Part shown: positions 6,269 to 11,596 of the stretch, piece by piece
Layout: every line of letters begins with the position of its first letter
How positions within the stretch are numbered: position 1 is the stretch's first letter
Assembly (NCBI GenBank): GCA_004558975.1
Contig: SFZB01000029.1
Location: 1 to 11,657, forward strand
Length of the DNA stretch: 11,657 bases
From: a bacterium
GTDB taxonomy: Bacteria > Bacillota > Clostridia > Oscillospirales > CAG-272
Direction: 5' to 3'
Made by a program: the position numbers and the translations under genes
The notes under the pieces: generated by a model
Databases searched by the model: none
Told to the model about the DNA's origin: nothing
What the model saw: the letters and a program-made list of their open reading frames with translations, nothing else

Positions 6269-7552
6269 ATGGAAAGAACCTATATCAGTGAAATGGTGCC
6301 GGAAACCGAGTGCAAGATCTCCGGTTTCGTCGACGCCATCCGGCAGATGCGGTGGGGCGCTTTCGTCGTCCTGCGCGATATGTCGGGGAAAGTACAGGTC
6401 ACGTTCGGGAAGGACGAGTTCCCGGAGATCGTCACGGTGACGAACCACTCGGTTCTGACCGTGGTCGGAACGCTGCATCTGAATCCGTCCGTCAAAATGG
6501 GCGGTAAGGAAGTCACGCCGAAGTCGCTCGTCATCGAGTCGCTCGCCGAGGCGCTGCCGATCGCGGACGATTCCGATATCGATGCACGCATGGACTACCG
6601 CTGGATCGACCTGCGGCGCGAGCAGAATCACCTGATGCTGAAACTCCAGACGACCCTGACCGCCGCGATGCGGGAATATCTGCTTCGTGAGCATTTCGTC
6701 GAGATCCACACGCCGAAACTCATCGGCGCGGCGTCCGAATCCGGCTCCGACGTGTTCGAGGTCAAATATTTCGATACCAAGGCATACCTCGCGCAGTCAC
6801 CGCAGTTCTATAAGCAGATGGCGATGGCGGCGGGGCTCGAGAGGATTTTTGAGACGGGACCTGTGTTCCGCGCCGAGAAGTCGTACACCAACAAGCACGC
6901 GACCGAGTTCTCCGGGTTCGACCTTGAGTTCTCCTATGTCGAGTCGATGTATGACGTGATGAAGATGGAGGAGAACCTGCTCCGCTATGCGCTCGCCAAG
7001 GTCAAAGAGGCGCACGGCGAGGAGATCGTCCGCCTGTTCGGTGAAGAATATGAGGTCATCGTCCCCGAGACGCCGTTCCCGGTAATCCGGCTCGCCGATC
7101 TGTACCGCGAACTGGAAGAGCGCTACGGCTATACCGTGCCGGACGAGCTGCACGGTGACCTGACGACGGACGCGGAGCGTCTGTGCGCCCGGTTCTCAAA
7201 GGAGAAATACGGGCATGAATTCCTCTTCGTCATCGACTATGACGCGAAGGAACGTGCCTTCTACCATATGCGGAACGCCGAGGGCGTGCCGCAGGGTTAC
7301 GACCTCATCTGGCGCGGCGTGGAGATCACGACCGGCGCACAGCGTGAGCATCGTTATGAGATCCTGAAGAAGCAGGCGCAGGAGAAGGGGCTGGACAAGG
7401 ACGTCGAGTTCTACCTCGAGTTCTTCCGTTACGGCTGCCCGCCGCACGGTGGGTTCGGGCTGGGGATCGACCGTCTGACGATGCTGTTCCTGGGGCTTTC
7501 GATTAAGGAGGCGGAATTCCTGTTCCGTGGGCCGAATCGCCTAACCCCCTGA
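6269..7552 (+). CDS. aspS: Aspartate--tRNA ligase, short archaeal/eukaryotic type, probably non-discriminating
   Basis: A 427-residue class II synthetase that attaches Asp to tRNA. The N-terminal OB fold (CKISGFVDAIRQMRWGAFVV) binds the anticodon. The catalytic part shows motif 1 (FVEIHTPKLIGAASESG), SPQFYKQM, motif 2 (FRAEKSYTNKHATEFSGF), WRGVEITTGAQREHRYEIL and motif 3 (GGFGLGIDRLTM, about 394-405, Arg402). The bacterial-type insertion (GAD) domain is absent and the length fits the archaeal-type AspRS also found in many Clostridia. By alignment with the Thermococcus enzyme, the residues that exclude tRNA-Asn there (Trp26 and Lys85) are Asp and Ser here, so the enzyme may also make Asp-tRNA(Asn) for GatCAB amidation. 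The ATG at 6269 is preferred to TTG 6260 because the GAGGT at 6256-6260 is the ribosome-binding site. The TGA stop is part of an inverted-repeat arm (see 7550-7862). Confidence 0.95.
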   Translation: MERTYISEMVPETECKISGFVDAIRQMRWGAFVVLRDMSGKVQVTFGKDEFPEIVTVTNHSVLTVVGTLHLNPSVKMGGKEVTPKSLVIESLAEALPIADDSDIDARMDYRWIDLRREQNHLMLKLQTTLTAAMREYLLREHFVEIHTPKLIGAASESGSDVFEVKYFDTKAYLAQSPQFYKQMAMAAGLERIFETGPVFRAEKSYTNKHATEFSGFDLEFSYVESMYDVMKMEENLLRYALAKVKEAHGEEIVRLFGEEYEVIVPETPFPVIRLADLYRELEERYGYTVPDELHGDLTTDAERLCARFSKEKYGHEFLFVIDYDAKERAFYHMRNAEGVPQGYDLIWRGVEITTGAQREHRYEILKKQAQEKGLDKDVEFYLEFFRYGCPPHGGFGLGIDRLTMLFLGLSIKEAEFLFRGPNRLTP

Positions 7553-7578
7553 CGAGACAAGAGATAAGGGCGGAGAAC

Positions 7579-7678
7579 AAGCCCCCTAAATAAATTTTAA
7601 GGGCAACCGATATTGACTTTTCATCGGATAGATGAGGAGCCGTGTCGGTTGCCTTTACTTTAAGAGACGCGGGGGCTT
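7579..7678 (+). other. Nested stem-loop, candidate structured RNA or terminator in the aspS 3' region
   Basis: Three nested helices. The outer is AAGCCCCC (7579-7586) with GGGGGCTT (7671-7678). The middle is 7598-7610 with 7645-7657 (core GGCAACCGA/TCGGTTGCC, 13 pairs with one G-U). The inner is CTTTTCATC (7617-7625) with GATGAGGAG (7631-7639), loop GGATA, two G-U pairs. All three wobble pairs are valid only for RNA read from the plus strand, which supports plus-sense transcription. The middle stem is followed by TTTACTTT, so it may also end aspS transcription. No match to a known RNA family is recognised. Confidence 0.5.
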
Positions 7679-7734
7679 TAACCGCGTTCACGCCATCTAC
7701 CGTACCAACAAGGGCAATCCATTTTCAAAGAAAC

Positions 7735-7761
7735 ACGCATTTTTGCGTAGCGGAAATGCGT
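7735..7761. repeat. Hairpin with two alternative pairings
   Basis: ACGCATTT (7735-7742) pairs with AAATGCGT (7754-7761) over an 11-nt loop; alternatively ACGCA (7735-7739) pairs with TGCGT (7744-7748). It is immediately followed by the first copy of the short dispersed element described at 8188-8222. Confidence 0.45.
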
Positions 7762-7850
7762 TAGGCAAACAAACGGTTTCTCTGATAAAGTAAGAAGTTT
7801 GCCGGTACGCACCTACAGTGACGTGAACGCGATTTCTCCATCCCTTCTCT

Positions 7851-8009
7851 CTTGTCTCGTCAACACAGGTGAAACAATAGCTGGCGCAACGTTTGGCGGG
7901 GCATGAGCTGGCGCGCACGGGGCTTCTGCCTCTCCTCACGCTTGTCTCGGGTACAAAAGTTGAGCAATAGCTGGCGCTACGTTTGCCGTAGCGGCGGCTG
8001 GCGCAAAAG
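7851..8009. repeat. Imperfect tandem repeat, two copies, 90-bp period
   Basis: Copies start at 7851 and 7941. Both open with CTTGTCTCG and share CAATAGCTGGCGC, ACGTTTG and a second GCTGGCGC at the same offsets over about 69 bp. The octamer GCTGGCGC therefore occurs four times (7880, 7907, 7970, 7997) with spacings 27, 63, 27. In the second copy CGCTAC/GTAGCG (7975-7980, 7988-7993) can form a hairpin that the first copy cannot. Confidence 0.75.
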
Positions 8010-8032
8010 TAGTGAAAGATAACGTGCATTTT

Positions 8033-8059
8033 GTAGGGGCGACCATTGGTCGCCCCTAC
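8033..8059. repeat. REP-like perfect palindrome
   Basis: GTAGGGGCGACC (8033-8044) and GGTCGCCCCTAC (8048-8059) form a 12-bp perfect stem with loop ATT. From memory, GTAGGGGCG-type palindromes are dispersed in many gut Clostridia genomes and give spurious reading frames containing VGAT-GRP; here the minus strand indeed reads IVGATNGRPY. Confidence 0.7.
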
Positions 8060-8120
8060 GATCGAGCGTTCGGGGGGAATCGGCGGAGCCGGGAGCAACC
8101 GCGGCAGGCGGGAAAGTAAA

Positions 8121-8152
8121 AAGTAAAAGGAAAAGAGGGCGATCTGCCCTCT
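8121..8152 (-). terminator. Minus-strand intrinsic terminator downstream of the DUF4956 gene
   Basis: Read on the minus strand, AGAGGGC (8152-8146), loop AGATC, GCCCTCT (8140-8134), followed by TTTCCTTTTACTTTTT. It lies about 155 bp after the DUF4956 stop and is the first hairpin with a T-rich tail for that operon. Confidence 0.65.
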
Positions 8153-8187
8153 GTTTAGATGTCGGGTGTTTTTGTTGAAGCCGAGTG

Positions 8188-8222
8188 CTTTTTGCGCGAG
8201 CAAACAAACCATTTCTGAAAGT
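8188..8222. repeat. Second copy of a short dispersed element (first copy 7739-7792)
   Basis: TTTTTGCG followed by GCAAACAAAC, TTTCT and AAAG occurs at 7740-7790 and again at 8189-8221. The exact shared core is GCAAACAAAC (7765-7774 and 8200-8209); the first copy has extra sequence, including the hairpin right arm, between the blocks. The function is unknown. Confidence 0.4.
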
Positions 8223-8237
8223 TTTTGAGAGAGGGGT

Positions 8238-8276
8238 GCGGGGAGAGGACTTTCTTTCAAAAAGTCCTCTCCCCGC
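8238..8276. repeat. 16-bp perfect stem next to the DUF4956 stop
   Basis: Bases 8238-8253 pair perfectly with 8261-8276 (GCGGGGAGAGGACTTT and its complement) over a 7-nt loop, 31 bp from the DUF4956 stop codon. Neither strand has a T run after it (AAAGGG one way, ACCCCTC the other), so it is not a standard terminator. It could protect the mRNA 3' end or be a dispersed genomic repeat. Confidence 0.7.
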
Positions 8277-8306
8277 AAAGGGCTATGTACGTATCCTCAC
8301 TGTTGA

Positions 8307-8969
8307 TTAGAGGTATTCCGTGGCGCTCTTGACGAGGCTGGCGGAGGTGATGCCGGGGATTTTCGAGAGGTCGGCAACGAAGGCGTCGTCTGCTTTCAGG
8401 CGCACCTCGAAGATGAGTTCCATGTTGCCGCCCATGACGGATTTGGATTTGAGTTTCCGGCGGGCGGTGGCGGCGGTGATGCACGCCATGACGGCGGACT
8501 CTGCCGTAGAATCACCCGTGACGAGGAGGGTATAGGGTGCCTGCAGGCGCGGGAGGCGTCCGATGAGAATTAGCACGGCGCAGATGAAGAGTACGCCGGG
8601 CAGGGCGATGCCGAGCAGGTTCGACCCGCAGATGACGCCTGCCGAGACGGCGAGAAACATATAGGCGACGTCCATCGGCTCCTTGACCGCGGCGCGGAAG
8701 CGAATCACCGACAGCGCGCCGAGCGTACCGAGCGAGAGGTAGACATTCGTGCGAACTGCCATGATGAGCAGGGTGGTGATGAGGCACATCGTAAAGAGCG
8801 ATGCACAGAACGAGCGCGAGAACAGCGCCCCGCGGAAGGTCAGGCGATAGGAGACGCAGATCATCGCGGCGCACATCAGCGCGCCGAGGACGATGATGAC
8901 GGTCTGGGCAAAGGTGAGCCCGCTGTACGCGTCGCTGAACGCGGTTTTCAGGATTTCTCCGAGAGTCAT
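8307..8969 (-). CDS. DUF4956 family membrane protein, partner of the VTC polymerase
   Basis: A 220-residue protein. Hydrophobic segments at about 22-42, 52-72, 99-117 and 121-139 precede a soluble C-terminal domain of about 75 residues (from about LLVTGDSTAESAVM). The family signature is SLGTLGALSVIRFRAAVKEP (about 78-97) followed by MDVAYMFLAVSAG. The gene starts 28 bp after the VTC gene stop, with GGAGG (8977-8981) well placed, so the two are co-transcribed. In bacteria DUF4956 genes commonly sit next to VTC-domain genes, often also a CotH kinase gene, which is absent here. By analogy with the yeast VTC complex, where synthesis and membrane passage of polyphosphate are coupled, it may be the membrane channel or anchor. 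That role is inferred, not shown. Confidence 0.9.
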   Translation of the reverse strand: MTLGEILKTAFSDAYSGLTFAQTVIIVLGALMCAAMICVSYRLTFRGALFSRSFCASLFTMCLITTLLIMAVRTNVYLSLGTLGALSVIRFRAAVKEPMDVAYMFLAVSAGVICGSNLLGIALPGVLFICAVLILIGRLPRLQAPYTLLVTGDSTAESAVMACITAATARRKLKSKSVMGGNMELIFEVRLKADDAFVADLSKIPGITSASLVKSATEYL

Positions 8970-8997
8970 GGGGAAGCCTCCGTTTTCTTTTTATCAC

Positions 8998-9696
8998 TTA
9001 TAACGTGCGCGAGCGCACATATTTGCAGTTGGCGGTGGCGGGCATACAGTCCCGCGGGAGCAGGTCGGCGATAAATGCCGGCAAAAAGCGATCATACTTG
9101 ACCTCGAGCAGTACCGCGTCGCGCGGGAGCAGAGAGCGCAGGGGCGCCGTGGCAAACAGATCGCGCACCGTATCCGAGCCGCGCAGGTTCGTGTCCAGTG
9201 TGATACGGACGCGCTCAATCGGGTGGACGAACGTCTCGCGCTCATAGACCACGAGCGAACGAGGGCGATAGTCCGCAGTGCGGATGTCGCAGTACAGTTG
9301 CTTCGCGAGGTCGCAGGGGTAGGTGAGGAGCGGCGAGGGATCGCCCGCGATCAGGCGGTCGTAGTCGGCACGGGTGATGGCGAAAGACGTCTTGCGCGAG
9401 ATGCGCCCTTCCTTTTGCTTGCACTCGACGCTGATGAAGTCGTCGGAGCCGTTGTAGGCACGGATACGGTACTTCTTGCGGGCGTTCACCCCGAGGAGCG
9501 AGCCGATGAGGGCATGATCCTCGCGGTCGTCAAGGTACAGGCTCGCGATGCTGTAGTGCCGCCGCTCGTCCGAGTGCGGATCCCGCCCGAGGATCGGGTC
9601 GAGCCTCTCACGGAGTGCCGCCGCTTCCGACGGGGAAATAAAATACTTTTGTTCAATGCGGTAGCCGGGGGTCTCGGCAAGCGCGCAGGGGTTCAT
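8998..9696 (-). CDS. VTC-domain polyphosphate polymerase
   Basis: A 232-residue soluble protein of the VTC family (triphosphate-tunnel fold). It carries the tunnel residues expected on alternate strands: R13-x-E15-x-K17-Y, YLDD (54-57), R77-I-R79, E91-C-K93, R101-K102, YERETF (151-156, R153), R164-I-T-L-D168 and LLEVKYDRF (196-204, E198 and K200). Such enzymes polymerise the gamma-phosphate of ATP into polyphosphate inside the tunnel, with a metal ion. Yeast Vtc4 has the same domain fused to membrane helices; here the membrane part is probably the co-transcribed DUF4956 protein. The start at 9696 has AAAGGAG 7 nt upstream. It is first in the operon and divergent from spoVAF. Residues appear complete, so activity is likely, though the physiological role is unknown. 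Confidence 0.93.
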   Translation of the reverse strand: MNPCALAETPGYRIEQKYFISPSEAAALRERLDPILGRDPHSDERRHYSIASLYLDDREDHALIGSLLGVNARKKYRIRAYNGSDDFISVECKQKEGRISRKTSFAITRADYDRLIAGDPSPLLTYPCDLAKQLYCDIRTADYRPRSLVVYERETFVHPIERVRITLDTNLRGSDTVRDLFATAPLRSLLPRDAVLLEVKYDRFLPAFIADLLPRDCMPATANCKYVRSRTL

Positions 9697-9719
9697 CGGC
9701 GGGCTCCTTTCCGAAAATA

Positions 9720-9749
9720 TATATACATTTTACACGAGCGGCGTGTCAA
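9720..9749 (-). promoter_or_regulatory. SigA-type promoter for the VTC-DUF4956 operon
   Basis: On the minus strand: TTGACA (9749-9744), 18 bp ending in TG, then TATATA (9725-9720), about 23 bp before the ATG at 9696. The TA-rich stretch allows several registers for the -10. Confidence 0.6.
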
Positions 9750-9781
9750 AAGCAATTCTTTTTGCTCTTTTCGTAGGTTTT

Positions 9782-9811
9782 GCATAAAAAGGGGTGCGGG
9801 TGGTTACACTC
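9782..9811 (+). promoter_or_regulatory. SigF-like forespore promoter candidate for spoVAF
   Basis: GCATA (9782-9786), 15 bp, GGTTACACTC (9802-9811). The SigF consensus of Bacillus is about GYATA, 15-16 bp, GGNNANANTR; only the last base differs. No SigG -10 (CATNNTA) is found at the right distance. Forespore expression fits the SpoVAF product. It lies about 70 bp before the TTG start. Confidence 0.45.
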
Positions 9812-9880
9812 ATCGACGAATCACTTTTGTGCTTTTACCGTAACGGTGCTACTTTAACGGAGCTTTAAAGGAGACGCGTT

Positions 9881-11347
9881 TTGCAAAAATTTTCGTCCGA
9901 TTACCGTGAAAACCGCGCATATCTGCATAGCGCCCTGCGCGTCGAGGACAGTTTTGACCTCATTGAGCGGCGACTGCTCATCGGGGAGGACGAGCTGACC
10001 CTTTACTATATCGACGGGTTTGTCAAAGATACCGTCATGCAACGGCTCATGCAGTTTTTCGTGGGGCTCAAGGGACTTCCGCGAGGCGAGGGCGCGGCAC
10101 AGCAGTTCATCGACGCGAGCGTACCGTATGTCGAAGTGGACGCGACGGCGGAGTGCGAGACGGCGCTCCTCTCGGTGATGAGCGGGGCGGTCGCGATGCT
10201 CGGCTCCACCTTCGGCGGGGAGGCGGTCGTGCTGGACGTCCGCACCTACCCGGCGCGCGAGACGGCGGAGCCGGAGAGTGACCGCGTCATGCAGGGCGCC
10301 CGCGACGGGTTCGTCGAGACGCTGGTCTACAACACCGCCCTTATCCGTCGGCGCCTGCGCGACCCGCGTCTGACGATGCGGTACAAGAACATCGGCGGGG
10401 CATCCAAGACGGATATCGTCCTGTGTTATATGGACGGCGTTGCGGATGCTACGTATGTCGAGAAGCTGTCGCGGCGGCTGGACGAGATCCGCCCGAAGTC
10501 GCTGACGCTCGGCTTCCAGAGCCTCGCGGAGTGCCTGATCCCGAGGCGGTGGTACAACCCGTTCCCGAAGATCCGCTCGACCGAGCGCCCGGACGTTGCC
10601 GCGGCGCAACTCGTGGAGGGAAGTGTTCTTATTTTATGCGACACGTCGCCGCAGGTGATGATCCTGCCGACGTCGATCTTCGATTTTTTGCAGGAGACGG
10701 ACGATTTCTATTTCCCGCCTGTCACGGGGACCTACCTGCGCCTGCTCCGCTTCATCATTTTCTCTCTTTCGTTTATCCTCTCACCGCTTTGGTATTATCT
10801 CGTGCAGCACGCGGAATTGCTCCCGGCGGCGTGGCAGTTCGTCGTACCCGACATGCCGGGGGATTTCCCGCTCCTGCTCCAGCTGTTCCTCGTCGAGTTC
10901 GCAATCGACGCCCTGAAGCTCGCAAGCATGAACACCCCGAACCTCCTCTCCAACTCGCTCTCGGTCATCGGGGGACTCATTCTCGGCGACTTCGCGGTTA
11001 CGATCGGGTGGCTGTCGCCGGACGTCATCTTTTATATGGCGGTCATCGCCATCGCGGGGTTCTCCCAGCAGAGCCACGAGCTGTCGTACGCCGTCAAGTT
11101 CCTCCGGCTCATCACACTGGCGCTCACCGCGCTGTTCGGTCTCGCGGGGCTCATCATCGGGTGCCTGCTGATTCCGCTCCTCATCGTCACCAACCGCACG
11201 CTCAACGGCTCGTTCAGTTATCTGTATCCCCTGATTCCGTGGAACGGGCGGGCGATGCTCCGGCTCCTCTTCCGCGTGAAAAAACAGGACGTGACTGTCT
11301 CGCGGGGCGCCCCCGAGGATCGCCCCGGCACCGGCGCAAAAAGTTAA
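9881..11347 (+). CDS. spoVAF: SpoVAF-type GerA-family spore germination protein
   Basis: A 488-residue protein. The N-terminal ~280 residues are soluble and carry GerA-family landmarks in the SpoVAF form: YYIDGFVKDTVM (42-53), DVRTYPAR (119-126), RDGFVETLVYNTALIRRR (141-158), SKTDIVLCYMDGVAD, ERPDVAAAQLVEG and DTSPQVMILP. The rest has about five or six membrane segments, starting near TGTYLRLLRF and ending before NGSFSYLYPLIPWN. In Bacillus, SpoVAF sits in the inner spore membrane and is thought to work as an ion channel that speeds germination. The start is TTG: AAAGGAG at 9867-9873 is 7 nt upstream and no ATG fits. The usual spoVA genes are not adjacent; upstream is the divergent VTC operon. 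A plain GerAA/GerKA receptor subunit is the main alternative, but the sequence motifs fit SpoVAF better. Confidence 0.88.
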   Translation: MQKFSSDYRENRAYLHSALRVEDSFDLIERRLLIGEDELTLYYIDGFVKDTVMQRLMQFFVGLKGLPRGEGAAQQFIDASVPYVEVDATAECETALLSVMSGAVAMLGSTFGGEAVVLDVRTYPARETAEPESDRVMQGARDGFVETLVYNTALIRRRLRDPRLTMRYKNIGGASKTDIVLCYMDGVADATYVEKLSRRLDEIRPKSLTLGFQSLAECLIPRRWYNPFPKIRSTERPDVAAAQLVEGSVLILCDTSPQVMILPTSIFDFLQETDDFYFPPVTGTYLRLLRFIIFSLSFILSPLWYYLVQHAELLPAAWQFVVPDMPGDFPLLLQLFLVEFAIDALKLASMNTPNLLSNSLSVIGGLILGDFAVTIGWLSPDVIFYMAVIAIAGFSQQSHELSYAVKFLRLITLALTALFGLAGLIIGCLLIPLLIVTNRTLNGSFSYLYPLIPWNGRAMLRLLFRVKKQDVTVSRGAPEDRPGTGAKS

Positions 11348-11348
11348 A

Positions 11349-11371
11349 GAATCCCCCGGAACGGGGGATTC
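11349..11371 (+). terminator. Hairpin after spoVAF
   Basis: GAATCCCCC (11349-11357) pairs with GGGGGATTC (11363-11371), loop GGAAC. It begins right after the stop codon, but no T run follows (CGGTGGGGC), so termination may be partial. Confidence 0.5.
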
Positions 11372-11424
11372 CGGTGGGGCTTTGGCAGGGATTCCCGATC
11401 ACGCCAAAATTCGAGAAAAAATGC

Positions 11425-11453
11425 TTGACAAACCCTGCACCTCATGCTATGAT
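11425..11453 (+). promoter_or_regulatory. SigA promoter for tRNA-Gln
   Basis: TTGACA (11425-11430), 17 bp, TATGAT (11448-11453), 19 bp before the mature tRNA. The -10 lies inside a perfect 12-bp palindrome ATGATATATCAT (11449-11460). Confidence 0.9.
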
Positions 11454-11472
11454 ATATCATGCTTTCAGAAAT

Positions 11473-11548
11473 TGCGGCATCGCCAAGCGGTAAGGCAACG
11501 GACTCTGACTCCGTCATTTCCTAGGTTCGAATCCTAGTGCCGCAGCCA
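11473..11548 (+). tRNA. tRNA-Gln, anticodon CTG, CCA encoded
   Basis: A full cloverleaf. The acceptor is TGCGGCA (11473-11479) with TGCCGCA (11538-11544), discriminator G11545 and encoded CCA (11546-11548). The D arm is GCC/GGC, and the anticodon stem ACGGA/TCCGT has loop CTCTGAC with anticodon CTG at 11505-11507. The T arm is CTAGG-TTCGAAT-CCTAG. U1-A72 and G73 are standard glutamine identity features. The variable region is CATTTC, six nucleotides rather than the usual five, giving 76 nt in total. It reads CAG codons. Transcribed alone from the promoter at 11425. Confidence 0.96.
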
Positions 11549-11584
11549 AAAAAGACGACCACCCTTGCGGTGGTCGTCTTTTTT
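11549..11584 (+). terminator. Intrinsic terminator after tRNA-Gln
   Basis: GACGACCACC (11554-11563) pairs with GGTGGTCGTC (11569-11578), loop CTTGC, with an A run before and TTTTTT (11579-11584) after. The flanking A and T runs would let it work in both directions. Confidence 0.95.
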
Positions 11585-11596
11585 GTCCGTGTCACT

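Larger units (their letters stand above)
7550..7862. repeat. Inverted repeat flanking a ~310-bp segment (MITE-like)
   Basis: TGACGAGACAAGAGA at 7550-7564 recurs exactly, inverted, at 7848-7862. The similarity continues inward over AAGGG and GGAG, giving imperfect arms of about 26 bp (7550-7575 and 7836-7862). The left arm begins with the aspS stop codon. No target-site duplication is visible (CCCCC left, ACACA right) and no transposase is encoded, so a degenerate MITE or a repeat-pair origin is only a suggestion. Confidence 0.55.
7553..8306. other. Gene-free, repeat-rich region between aspS and the DUF4956 gene
   Basis: About 750 bp without a credible gene. A 193-codon minus-strand open frame (8278-7697) starts at TTG without a ribosome-binding site and simply translates the repeats below. 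Base composition drops to more A/T-rich than the neighbouring genes. The region contains, in order, an inverted repeat, a nested stem-loop, two related short elements, a 90-bp-period tandem repeat, a REP-like palindrome, a minus-strand terminator and a 16-bp stem. It looks like an accumulation site for small non-coding repeats. Confidence 0.7.

Noticed and set aside
7851..8030. Tandem repeats considered as a CRISPR array
   Set aside because: Only two copies, a 90-bp period, imperfect units and no cas genes.
7697..8278. 193-codon minus-strand open frame in the gene-free region
   Set aside because: It starts at TTG with no ribosome-binding site, spans the REP-like palindrome and both tandem-repeat copies, and its protein (Arg/Cys/Ser-rich, with VGATNGRP) is a translation of repeats rather than a domain.
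9223..9843. 206-codon plus-strand open frame opposite the VTC gene
   Set aside because: No recognisable domain; shadow of the VTC coding strand.
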